Assembly (NCBI GenBank): GCA_021848045.1
Contig: JAJZNC010000041.1
Coordinates: forward strand, 1-43,544
Origin: an archaeon
GTDB lineage: Archaea; Thermoproteota; Nitrososphaeria; Nitrososphaerales; Gagatemarchaeaceae
Reading direction: 5' to 3'
Length of the DNA stretch: 43,544 nucleotides
The notes under the pieces were generated by a model, which saw only the letters and a list, made by a program, of their open reading frames with translations, was not told where the DNA came from and searched no databases. The position numbers and the translations under genes were made by a program. Below are positions 31,586 through 39,607 of this stretch, in pieces; within the stretch, counting starts at the first letter, position 1; the number at the start of each line of letters is the position of its first letter.

Positions 31586-33913
31586 CTGACGCAGAGAAAG
31601 ACGCTCGAACTCAAGAGCTACATACCGCTTCCGACCTCAAAGGCCAGGGAGTTCTGGACCAGGTGGAAGATCCTCCACATAAGGCAGCTCTCGGAGACAG
31701 GGCGCGCCACGGGCGAGCTCTGGCTCCCGGAGTCAGAGAGGACGGGAAGGGCACTCGACCAGCTCTACCTCAAGCAGGCCGCCCAGCCGAACCCCGACGT
31801 CAGGGCTGACACCTCGACCCGCTTCGCGGCGGGCCTCCCGCTGAGGCTCACCTCCCCGATGTACCTCGGAGACATGTCGTTCGGGGCGCTCTCCGGCGTG
31901 CCGAACGCTGCCATAGCCAGGGCCGCCGACCTCACCGGGATAATGGCGGGGACTGGGGAGGGAGGCCTCCTGAAGGAGGTCGCGGAGTGCAGCAGGATCA
32001 CCGTCCAGTGGGCGTCCGCCCGGTTCGGGGTCGACGCCAACAGCCTCACAAAGGGCCAGGCGGTGGTGATCAAGATCGGCCAGGGGGCCAAGCCGGGGAT
32101 CGGCGGGCACCTGCCAGGCGTGAAGGTCACCACCCCGATATCCGAGACCAGGCGCATCCCCGTGGGGACGGACGCGATCAGCCCCGCCCCGCACCACGAC
32201 ATATACTCGATAGAGGACCTCGGCCAGCGCATCCTGGCCTTGAAGGAGGCCACGAGGAAGCCAGTCTTCGTCAAGGTCGGGGCGACCAACTACATCCCGT
32301 ACATCGCTTCGGGCGTGGCGAGGATGGGCGCCGCGGGCATAATCATCGACGGGGCGGGCGCTGGTACCGGGGCCGCGCCCTCGGTTGTGAAGAACAACGT
32401 CGGCGTCCCGATAGAGCTCGCGATAGCCTCCGTTGACTCGATCCTCAGGCGCGAGGGCCTCAGGGACGACTTCACGGTGATAGCTGCGGGGAGGGTCGGG
32501 TGCCCCGAGGACTCGGTCAAGCTCATCGCCCTCGGGGCCGACATGACCAGCCTCGGGACCGGGGCGCTCCTCGCGATAGGGTGCCTGATGGTACACAAGT
32601 GCCACCTCGGCTTCTGCCCCGCGATTCTCACGAACAGGATCTCGGACAACCCGGTCCGGACACTCTCGTTCGACCAGTCTGTCACGTGGCTCGCGAACAT
32701 GGTCAGAGGCTGGACCGAAGAGATGAGGCTCATAATGGAGGCCATAGGTGTCTCAAGCATAGCCGACCTGAGGTCCAGGCGCGAGCTCCTCTTCCACAAC
32801 GGCTCCATGAACCCCGAGACCCTCGGGATACTCGGGGTGGACTCGAAGCAGGAGCGTGGCTCGGGCGGCCAGGCCGCCACCTCGAGGGCTCCTCCTCTCG
32901 CCGCCAACCTGTGGGACCCGTCTAGGTCGACCACCCTGTGGGAGCTCGCGGGGACGACCGGCAAGTCGCCCGGTGAGGCCCAGATCTCGAGCATGGGCTC
33001 GATAGGGCCTCCCTTCATCGACACCCCGTCGAGGCTCTCGGACTGGGTGGTGGTCGACGGAGCCCAGGTCACGAGGCCCAGCATAGACCCCTATAGGGAG
33101 CAGATCGAGATAGTCAACTACCTGGCCCAGGGCAAGGTCAGGCTGGCCGCGCCCTTCTTCTTCACACACCTTCCCGAGGGGGTCCCGGACGAGGTGAGGT
33201 CTATCTTCGCGCGGACGGCCTCCGCGATGGGCCTCCTCTACGACGACTCCGCCGGGCGGCTGGGCGAGGGGCCGCATCCAGAGCGCCTGATCGCCCCGGA
33301 GGGTGCGCAGGGCAGGGGCCGCGCGATCTCCGTGGTCCGCATGAGCGCCCAGGCATCCGGGGCAGCCCCCGCGGAGGGCGCGGGGGGGCGCTGGCCGCTC
33401 TATCTCAGGATCCCCTCCTCGACGGCCGCGCTCGAGTGGGTCCGGTCGAACCTCAGGCTCCTGGACGCCTACCACGGCTTCATAGTAGACGAGGACGACG
33501 ACGAGAGCGACCTACAGCTCGAGCTATCGGTTTCGAAGCTCGAGCGGGACCTCATAGAGAAGGACGCGCGGTGGCGGTACGACATCCTCGCCGAGGGGAA
33601 CATGGTCAGGGGCTCCGAGGACATCGTGAAGCTCCTCGCGATGGGGGCGGACTGCGTCGGGTTCGGCAAGGCCGCCCTGGTGGCGGTCGGGTTCGAGGAC
33701 GACCAGGAGGTGGTGCTCGACCTCGAGCGGCTCGCCGAGCATCTCGAGAACCTCGTCGTGGCGTTCGTCAAGGACATCAAGCTGCTGGCGGGGGCCGCGG
33801 GGATGAGCAGCGTGGCCTCATCGCTCGTCGGCAACAAGGAGATACTCAGGACCGTTTGCCTCGACCCTTCGATACGGAGGGAGCTGGGCATAAAGCCCGC
33901 GGGGGCGGCGTGA
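31586..33913 (+). CDS. glutamate synthase FMN (GltB domain 2) protein with a degenerate second barrel
   Basis: About 775 residues from a CTG at 31586. There is no ATG, GTG or TTG in frame between the TAG at 31571-31573 and the Met at 31859, yet the conserved N-terminal region (SYIPLPTSKAREFWTRWKI and onward) lies between them. So the start is non-AUG, most likely this CTG nine bases after GGAG. First barrel (about 1-420): FMN and substrate segments TSPMYLGDMSFGAL, GTGEGGLLKE, KIGQGAKPGIGGHLPG, and a 3Fe-4S motif C333-x5-C339-x4-C344. It makes glutamate from 2-oxoglutarate and ammonia. Second part (about 480-775) repeats the barrel in decayed form: EDIVKLLAMGADCVGFG copies EDSVKLIALGADMTSLG, but lacks the Fe-S cysteines. 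The glutaminase gene follows after seven bases. Confidence 0.85.
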   Translation: MTQRKTLELKSYIPLPTSKAREFWTRWKILHIRQLSETGRATGELWLPESERTGRALDQLYLKQAAQPNPDVRADTSTRFAAGLPLRLTSPMYLGDMSFGALSGVPNAAIARAADLTGIMAGTGEGGLLKEVAECSRITVQWASARFGVDANSLTKGQAVVIKIGQGAKPGIGGHLPGVKVTTPISETRRIPVGTDAISPAPHHDIYSIEDLGQRILALKEATRKPVFVKVGATNYIPYIASGVARMGAAGIIIDGAGAGTGAAPSVVKNNVGVPIELAIASVDSILRREGLRDDFTVIAAGRVGCPEDSVKLIALGADMTSLGTGALLAIGCLMVHKCHLGFCPAILTNRISDNPVRTLSFDQSVTWLANMVRGWTEEMRLIMEAIGVSSIADLRSRRELLFHNGSMNPETLGILGVDSKQERGSGGQAATSRAPPLAANLWDPSRSTTLWELAGTTGKSPGEAQISSMGSIGPPFIDTPSRLSDWVVVDGAQVTRPSIDPYREQIEIVNYLAQGKVRLAAPFFFTHLPEGVPDEVRSIFARTASAMGLLYDDSAGRLGEGPHPERLIAPEGAQGRGRAISVVRMSAQASGAAPAEGAGGRWPLYLRIPSSTAALEWVRSNLRLLDAYHGFIVDEDDDESDLQLELSVSKLERDLIEKDARWRYDILAEGNMVRGSEDIVKLLAMGADCVGFGKAALVAVGFEDDQEVVLDLERLAEHLENLVVAFVKDIKLLAGAAGMSSVASSLVGNKEILRTVCLDPSIRRELGIKPAGAA

Positions 33914-33920
33914 TACGGGC

Positions 33921-36086
33921 ATGGCAGAGTATCCGACCTACGACGCCACCTACGGCCAGCCTATCTACAAGGACGGGTGCGGCATCTTCGGCGTCATCAG
34001 GAAGTCCGGCGCCTCGAAGGTCTCCAACCTCGACACGCTGACGGGGATCTCGTGCATAAAGTACAGGGGCAGCGAGTTCGGCGCGGGGTTCGCCCTCTTC
34101 GACCCTTCCCTGAGCGGCGGGGGCAAGACCCACCGGATAAAGGCCTTCGTCAGGAACCAGGACATCGCGGGTAGCATCGGCGACCAGCTCTCGGCGAACG
34201 TCAGCTCGCCCAGGGACGTCCAACTCCAGATGCCCGCCCCCAGGAGCGGGTTCCAGAGGTTCGGGATCTGGCAGGCCGACGTCAGCGCGTCTGACAACGC
34301 GACCCTCGAGAGGACGATCGACGCCATCAACGGAGGTCTCCTTTCAGACGGGAAGATTGACGGCAGGGTCTTCTCCTACGGAAGGTACCTCGACGTCTTC
34401 AAGGAGGTGGGCTTCCCCCTCGAGGTCGCCAAGGAGTACCACCTTGACGCCGACAGCAGAAAGGCGGACGCGTGGATAGCCCACACCAGACAGCCCACCA
34501 ACTCCCCTGGGAGGTATCCGATATGGTCGCACCCCTTCGCGTCCATGGACACCGCGATCGCCCACAACGGCGACATCAGCTCGTTCGGGGCGAACCTCGA
34601 GCAGCTCAACTCTTGGGGGCTCCGCAGCCACGTCGGGACCGACAGCGAGGTGATAGCTCGCCTGCTCGACCACCTGGTCAGGGTCGAAGGGCTCTCCCTC
34701 CTGGAGAGCGCGACCCTCCTCACGAACCCCTTCGAGAGGCAGTTCTCGCCGGAGGTCAGGCGGCTTCTAATAAGATACCGGGGCGCGCGGCTCGACGGGC
34801 CGTTCGCCGTCGTGGCGGGCTTCTGCGACGGCGAGGACACGTACCTGCTGGCCCTCACCGACAGGTCAAAGTTCAGGCCGCTCCTAGTCGGGGAGGACGA
34901 GGGCCGGTTCTACGTCGCGAGCGAGGAGAACCAGATCAGGAACCTCTCGAAGGACGCCGTCGTCTGGGCTCCCGAGCCTGGCTCCTTCTTCCTTGCCTCC
35001 GTCAAGAAGGGGATGCTCGAGCCAGGTACGAGGAGGAAGATCCAGCCGTTCCGCTCCGGCGGCGGACCTGGCGGCACCGTCCCACCGCGGGATGCCCAGG
35101 CCCCAAGCGCGGCTGCGGTCCTGGACGCCTCGGGCGTGGGCTTCAGCGAGGTCAACGAGTTCCTGCGCAGGTCGCACCGCGCGGGGGACGAGAGCGTGAG
35201 GATAGAGAACGTGAGCGGCCAGAGGTACATCGGGATAGGCTTCTCCACCAGGCAGAATGACGGGACGAGGAGGCGGTTCAGGGTGGTGCTCAGCGGCTAC
35301 CCGGGCAACTGTCTGGCCAACCTCAACGACGGCGTCTCCTACGAAGTCTACGGCAACGTCGCGGACGACCTCGCCGACACGATGCACGCCGGCTCCGTGG
35401 TCGTCCACGGGAGCGCGAGGGACGTCGCGGGGCAGACCCTCCAGGGCGGGCACATCTTCGTCAGGGGCTCGGTAGGGAACCGCGTGGCGATCCAGATGCG
35501 CGAGTACAAGCAGGCCAAGCCGTTCTTCATAGTCGGAGAGACCGCAGACGACTATCTCGGAGAGTACATGGCCGGGGGGGTACTCGCAGTCCTCAACCTC
35601 TCGGGCTCCGACAGGCCGGTGGGCAAGTTCGCGGCGACCGGACTGGTCGGCGGGACCATCTACATCCGGGGAGAGGTGGACCCGGCGCAGCTGGGGCTCC
35701 CTCCGAGCCCGGAGGACGTGCTGGCGTACCTGAGGGCAGGCGTCACGGACGGCAAGCTCTCGAAGGATGCCTTCGAGGCGGTCTCCAAGCTCCGGTACCC
35801 TGGCGAGAGCGACCTAGCACCGCTCCTCCCGCCACCCCTCATGGCGCGGGTCCGCTTCCTCTTCTTCACGAGCAAGTACACAAAGCCCCTCCTCAGCGAG
35901 TACAGGCACCTCAACGCTGCCGACCTGGACGCCCTCGGCGGCGCCCTCGAGTCTTTCTTCCACGCTTTCAACCTGCCGCAGTCGCTCCTCGAGTCGGTCC
36001 TCGCCTCCAAGTTCACCGTCCTAAAGGCGGGGGAGCACAAGCACGCTACGCGCATCCCGCCGCAAGAAGTCCCGGTCGAAGAGTAG
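33921..36086 (+). CDS. glutamate synthase glutaminase (class II) fused to GXGXG domain
   Basis: 721 residues. A class II (Ntn) amidotransferase domain, about 20-390, whose nucleophile is C20 in YKDGCGIFGVI; the 19 residues before it would have to be cut off to free the N-terminal Cys, as in GltB and PurF. Typical later motifs are SCIKYRGSEFGAG, AHTRQPTNSPGR, AHNGDISSF and GLRSHVGTDSE. The C-terminal part (about 430-600) is the GltB domain 3 right-handed helix (GXGXG) with repeats such as GNVADDLADTMHAGSVVVHG and GGHIFVRGSVGNRVA. A 130-residue helical tail follows. In bacteria GAT, FMN barrel and GXGXG are one chain in another order; here the outer two are joined and the barrel is separate. 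No GltD is in view; ferredoxin may be the donor. Confidence 0.88.
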   Translation: MAEYPTYDATYGQPIYKDGCGIFGVIRKSGASKVSNLDTLTGISCIKYRGSEFGAGFALFDPSLSGGGKTHRIKAFVRNQDIAGSIGDQLSANVSSPRDVQLQMPAPRSGFQRFGIWQADVSASDNATLERTIDAINGGLLSDGKIDGRVFSYGRYLDVFKEVGFPLEVAKEYHLDADSRKADAWIAHTRQPTNSPGRYPIWSHPFASMDTAIAHNGDISSFGANLEQLNSWGLRSHVGTDSEVIARLLDHLVRVEGLSLLESATLLTNPFERQFSPEVRRLLIRYRGARLDGPFAVVAGFCDGEDTYLLALTDRSKFRPLLVGEDEGRFYVASEENQIRNLSKDAVVWAPEPGSFFLASVKKGMLEPGTRRKIQPFRSGGGPGGTVPPRDAQAPSAAAVLDASGVGFSEVNEFLRRSHRAGDESVRIENVSGQRYIGIGFSTRQNDGTRRRFRVVLSGYPGNCLANLNDGVSYEVYGNVADDLADTMHAGSVVVHGSARDVAGQTLQGGHIFVRGSVGNRVAIQMREYKQAKPFFIVGETADDYLGEYMAGGVLAVLNLSGSDRPVGKFAATGLVGGTIYIRGEVDPAQLGLPPSPEDVLAYLRAGVTDGKLSKDAFEAVSKLRYPGESDLAPLLPPPLMARVRFLFFTSKYTKPLLSEYRHLNAADLDALGGALESFFHAFNLPQSLLESVLASKFTVLKAGEHKHATRIPPQEVPVEE

Positions 36087-36114
36087 CACGGGTGCACCTT
36101 GAGGTCGATGAAGC

Positions 36115-37080
36115 TTGCCTAACAAGACCGAGGACCTCTGGTGGCTCTTCACCAGGCAGACCGTGCGGGTCACGCCGCGCCAGAGCGTGCTCACCGCTTC
36201 GCTGATAATGCACCGAAGGAACTTCCGCCACCTCCCCGTCGTCGACGAGAAGGGTCGCGTGATGGGCATGATATCTGCCCAGGACATCATCGACTCCCTG
36301 AACTTCGCGTTCTCAAAGCCCGACGTGATGACCAGAGACGTGATCGAGTCGCTCGAGATACCGGTGGAGCGGATCATGGTCCACAACACCATCAGCGTGG
36401 AGCCGGGAGACGGGCTGGCCGAGATAACCAAGAAGATGACGTTCCACAACCTCGGGGGGATGTGCGTGGTAGACGAGCAGGGGGTCGTCCGGGGGATAAT
36501 CACCCTGAGGGACCTGGTCGGGCTCATGGGGACCAGCTCGGACGAGGTGGGGGTGTCCGTCTCCGAGATAATGAACCCCAACGTGATAACGATAGGGCAG
36601 GACCAGTTCCTCTCGACCGCAGTCCGCCTCATGTCGGAGCACCGCGTCAGGAGGCTCCCGGTCGTCCCAGACGGGGAGAGCGGGGACGCCCTACCGAAGG
36701 GCATACTGTCCAACAAGGACGCGCTGGGACACGTGGCCAAGTTCGCCTCCAAGGGGCCTTCGGGCCAGGAGACCTCGGGCACCTGGAGCGTCCCCGCCAG
36801 GTTCGACGTCCCGATCTCCGAGTTCATGACCAGGGACGTCATGACGGTGAGCAAGGACGACGACATCAGGGTCGCCGCGTCCAAGATGATGATATTCGGG
36901 ATAGGGGGGCTGGTCGTCGACGACGCGCCGACCGGCAAGATCGCGCTGGTCACCGAGAGGGACCTCGTCAGGACGCTCTCGCGGAAGAAAGGCAACTCTG
37001 TCTTGATGACCGCCCTCCAGTACGAGCTGGAGGTCGAGAAGGCGAAGGCTCGCTCCGGTGCCGCAAACAGGCAGCGCTAA
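36115..37080 (+). CDS. four-CBS-domain protein (two Bateman modules)
   Basis: 321 residues from TTG 36115. Four CBS repeats: about 15-65 (VTPRQSVLTASLIMHRRNFRHLP), 80-135 (ISVEPGDGLAEITKKM), 145-205 (ITIGQDQFLSTAVRLM) and 235-300 (MTVSKDDDIRVAASKM). No catalytic domain is attached. CBS pairs bind adenine nucleotides or SAM and report energy or methyl status. It is 28 bases downstream of the glutaminase gene in the same direction, so it is probably co-expressed with glutamate synthase and may regulate it; this is inference from position. It is the last gene with the GC-rich core composition. Confidence 0.85.
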   Translation: MPNKTEDLWWLFTRQTVRVTPRQSVLTASLIMHRRNFRHLPVVDEKGRVMGMISAQDIIDSLNFAFSKPDVMTRDVIESLEIPVERIMVHNTISVEPGDGLAEITKKMTFHNLGGMCVVDEQGVVRGIITLRDLVGLMGTSSDEVGVSVSEIMNPNVITIGQDQFLSTAVRLMSEHRVRRLPVVPDGESGDALPKGILSNKDALGHVAKFASKGPSGQETSGTWSVPARFDVPISEFMTRDVMTVSKDDDIRVAASKMMIFGIGGLVVDDAPTGKIALVTERDLVRTLSRKKGNSVLMTALQYELEVEKAKARSGAANRQR

Positions 37081-37107
37081 GGGTGTGTTAGGGCATACGG
37101 TGGGGGT

Positions 37108-37123
37108 GAGGAGCCCCCTCCTC
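37108..37123 (+). repeat. hairpin-forming inverted repeat after the CBS gene
   Basis: GAGGAG-CCCC-CTCCTC: six perfect pairs with a four-base loop, extendable to eight with one G-T. No T-run follows. It lies at the boundary to the AT-richer segment. May stabilise or end the upstream transcript; function uncertain. Confidence 0.3.
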
Positions 37124-37181
37124 GCGGACGGTTACGTTCCGCTCACGAAAGAGTCTGATATGCCCGGTCTTACAAGAAAAA

Positions 37182-37190
37182 TGGATATAC
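37182..37190 (+). promoter_or_regulatory. TATA box of the ABC transporter ATPase gene
   Basis: GGATATACT centred about 30 bases upstream of the ATG at 37216; AGAGGA just before the ATG could be a weak ribosome binding site. Confidence 0.45.
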
Positions 37191-37215
37191 TCGCAAAACC
37201 GAGTCAAAGAGGACA

Positions 37216-38289
37216 ATGGCAGGTCTGAAGGTTCAAGACTTGAACAAGTCCTTCGGGGATTTCCAGGCCGTCCATGGCGTCTCCTTTGAAATTGAAGATG
37301 GGACTCTAGTCAGCTTGCTTGGGCCGAGCGGGTGCGGAAAGACAACAACCATCCGATGCATTGCCGGCTTGGAACGACCCGACGCTGGCTCGATCACGGT
37401 AGGAGGAACGGTGGTGGCCTCAGACAGTACCTTCGTGCCTCCAGAAAGACGCAACATGGGAATGGTCTTCCAGTCATACGCCATCTGGCCGCACATGAGC
37501 ATCTTTGACAACGTTGCGTATCCGCTGAAAATAAAGAAGAAGAACTCTGAGGAGATCAAGACCAGAGTGCGCGAGGCTCTGGAGCTGGTTAAGCTGGGTG
37601 GCACCGAAGACAGGTCGCCGACCCTGCTGAGTGGGGGAGAACAGCAAAGAGTCGCGCTAGCCAGAGCGCTAGTATCAGAACCAAACGTGCTCTTGTTAGA
37701 CGAACCTATGAGTAACTTGGACGCCCGCCTCCGCGAGAGCATGAGGCATGAGCTCAAAGGCCTGCAGAGGAGGCTGAAGATCACCACTTTGTATGTGACA
37801 CACGACCAGGTCGAAGCGCTTTTCCTGTCGGACAAGATCGGAGTCATGGAGCGGGGAAGACTAATCCAGATGGGCACTCCGAGGGAGATATACAACAATC
37901 CGGCTAACCAAACGGTTGCAAACTTCGTGGGCGCATCCAACCTCATCGAGGGCGTGGTGGAGAATCATTCTTCTGAGATCACGAGGGTCAACACCATGTT
38001 CGGAGTTCTCAAGGTACGCTCCAGCAAGCCCGTGAAAGAATCCACAAGGGTCGTCTTGTGCATCAGGCCGGAAAACGTGGTCCTGACTCCGACAAGGCCT
38101 GATGAGAATTGTTTTGTCGCGATGACTGCCACAGCGAACTACATGGGAGACTACACTGAGTGCGAAGTCATAGCGGCTGAAAAGAGAATCAGGGCCCGTG
38201 CGAGCGAGGGCGTCTCTCTGGAAAAGGAAAAAGAGGTATGGGTGCAATTCCCAAGCGACAAACTCATGATCGTCGAGACCGCGAACTGA
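37216..38289 (+). CDS. ABC importer ATPase, Fe(III)/thiamine/spermidine (PotA/FbpC) type
   Basis: 357 residues. Walker A GPSGCGKT at 36-43, Q-loop in MVFQSYAIWPHMS, signature LSGGEQQRVALARAL at about 137, Walker B LLLDEPMSNLD at about 161 and H-loop LYVTHDQVEA. A C-terminal OB/TOBE domain (about 240-350) is typical of the MOI family. It energises import by the permease and binding protein downstream. Codons are more AT-rich (AAA, AGA, TTG used freely) than in the genes before 37080. The substrate is not fixed by sequence. Confidence 0.9.
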   Translation: MAGLKVQDLNKSFGDFQAVHGVSFEIEDGTLVSLLGPSGCGKTTTIRCIAGLERPDAGSITVGGTVVASDSTFVPPERRNMGMVFQSYAIWPHMSIFDNVAYPLKIKKKNSEEIKTRVREALELVKLGGTEDRSPTLLSGGEQQRVALARALVSEPNVLLLDEPMSNLDARLRESMRHELKGLQRRLKITTLYVTHDQVEALFLSDKIGVMERGRLIQMGTPREIYNNPANQTVANFVGASNLIEGVVENHSSEITRVNTMFGVLKVRSSKPVKESTRVVLCIRPENVVLTPTRPDENCFVAMTATANYMGDYTECEVIAAEKRIRARASEGVSLEKEKEVWVQFPSDKLMIVETAN

Positions 38290-38365
38290 CGGCCCGCCAC
38301 CATAAAGAGGTCAAGGCCGAGCAGAGTGGTCTCTGGTTCAGAGGGAGATCCATCCCGTCTGCGTG

Positions 38366-38382
38366 GTTAGTATTATTCTAAC
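38366..38382. promoter_or_regulatory. operator-like inverted repeat GTTAG-n7-CTAAC before the binding-protein gene
   Basis: Perfect five-base arms around TATTATT, ending five bases before the TATA box (38388-38396). A dimeric regulator bound here would cover the TFB recognition element. Confidence 0.35.
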
Positions 38383-38387
38383 TAAGA

Positions 38388-38396
38388 CACTATATA
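38388..38396 (+). promoter_or_regulatory. TATA box of the binding-protein gene
   Basis: CACTATATA centred about 32 bases before the ATG at 38424. It is only a few bases before the ATG at 38400, which would therefore not be in the transcript, so the later ATG is used. Confidence 0.5.
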
Positions 38397-38423
38397 GTAA
38401 TGCGGCGTCGCAAATTTCCCGTA

Positions 38424-39581
38424 ATGAATTTCGGTCTGAGAAGATCCGGAGTGAGTACGTCCACCGCGGTCGTTGCGGTTGTGATTTCCTTTCTCGTAGG
38501 TGTCGGCGGAACATACGTAGTGACCTCTTCGCTTTCCTCAGGAAGAACGACCACCGTTGTCGGCACATCCACTGTAACTCAAACGGTCACCTCCAATAAC
38601 AGCGAGCAGGCCTTGTATCAGCAAGCCCTGAAGGAAGGGGCGCTCACCATCTATGGAAGCATGGATGCAGACCAGTTCGCAGTCCTTCAGAACGCGTTTT
38701 CGTCGCAGTATCCAGGCATCACCGTAAACTACGTCTCTCTAAACCCACCACAGGCCTACACCAGGATCACTTCTGAACTGCAGGCACAGAACTATTCTGC
38801 AGACCTCATGCTGTCCAGCACGCCAACTTTGTACACCATGGAGCTCCAGGGGTACATCCAGAAGTACGTCTCCCCTGAAGCTAGCGCCTTCCCGAGCATA
38901 GCGCTGGACCCTCTTAACGGAACGACTCCCATGATGGAGCTCAGCATAGGCTGGTGGTATGATTCCAACCTCGTATCCAGCTCGCAGGTCCCGACCACGT
39001 TCGCTGGCCTGTCCGCTGCCCAGTACAAGGGACAAATCGAGTTGAACGACCCAACGACGGGTAGCACATACACGCAATATTGGGCTGCGCTAGCGGGAAT
39101 ACTCGGAAACTCGACCGTCCTGAATTTCCTTCAGACGCTCGAGACCAACACCAGCCCCACTGTGATATCCGCGTTTGCAAGTTGCGCGAACGACGTTGCA
39201 AGCGGCACCCACGCGTTCTGTCTGGGCGGATTCATGCAAGACGCTGCTCCGGATATCCAAGGCGGAGCGGCGTTGAAGTATCTACCAATGCCAAACTTGC
39301 CTATAATGGTAGAGACCTCCAATCTTGGTATCATCGCCCATGCAAAGGACCCTGCCGCTGCAAAACTGTTCGTAGATTTCGCCTCTTCTCCAATCGGCCA
39401 ACTCACGATAGGTAACATCAATGTAAGGACCCCAGTCAGCAGGACGGTCAACGCCACATGGAGCGAGGTGAACGTGATCAATCATTTCGCTCCCGGAGCG
39501 ACCCTGGCCTACTTCCCATCAGTGAGCATAGCTCAGAACTCGCAGGCATGGGGGGCTCTCTTCAAGAGCATGGGCTATTAG
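38424..39581 (+). CDS. ABC transporter solute-binding protein, membrane-anchored
   Basis: 385 residues. A short basic N terminus (NFGLRRSG), one membrane helix (about 12-33, VVAVVISFLVGVGGTYVV), a Ser/Thr-rich stalk (TTTVVGTSTVTQTVTSN) and then a periplasmic-binding-protein fold starting ALYQQALKEGALTIYGSMD. That opening is characteristic of the iron(III)/thiamine/2-aminoethylphosphonate family. No lipobox Cys, so the helix is likely a signal anchor, common in archaea. Contains a Cys pair far apart in SCANDVASGTHAFCLGG. Permease follows 26 bases later. Confidence 0.88.
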   Translation: MNFGLRRSGVSTSTAVVAVVISFLVGVGGTYVVTSSLSSGRTTTVVGTSTVTQTVTSNNSEQALYQQALKEGALTIYGSMDADQFAVLQNAFSSQYPGITVNYVSLNPPQAYTRITSELQAQNYSADLMLSSTPTLYTMELQGYIQKYVSPEASAFPSIALDPLNGTTPMMELSIGWWYDSNLVSSSQVPTTFAGLSAAQYKGQIELNDPTTGSTYTQYWAALAGILGNSTVLNFLQTLETNTSPTVISAFASCANDVASGTHAFCLGGFMQDAAPDIQGGAALKYLPMPNLPIMVETSNLGIIAHAKDPAAAKLFVDFASSPIGQLTIGNINVRTPVSRTVNATWSEVNVINHFAPGATLAYFPSVSIAQNSQAWGALFKSMGY

Positions 39582-39607
39582 AGAAAACCACGTGATCTGG
39601 CAGTACA

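Noticed and set aside
31567-31809. Frame starting with GTG at 31567 as the start of the glutamate synthase gene
   Set aside because: It is in a different reading frame from the conserved FMN domain; its product is a shadow without homology.
37091-37165. GGGCATA and TATGCCC, a widely spaced inverted repeat at the composition boundary, as an integration site
   Set aside because: The arms are only seven bases and 61 bases apart, and no integrase, tRNA end or second copy was seen.
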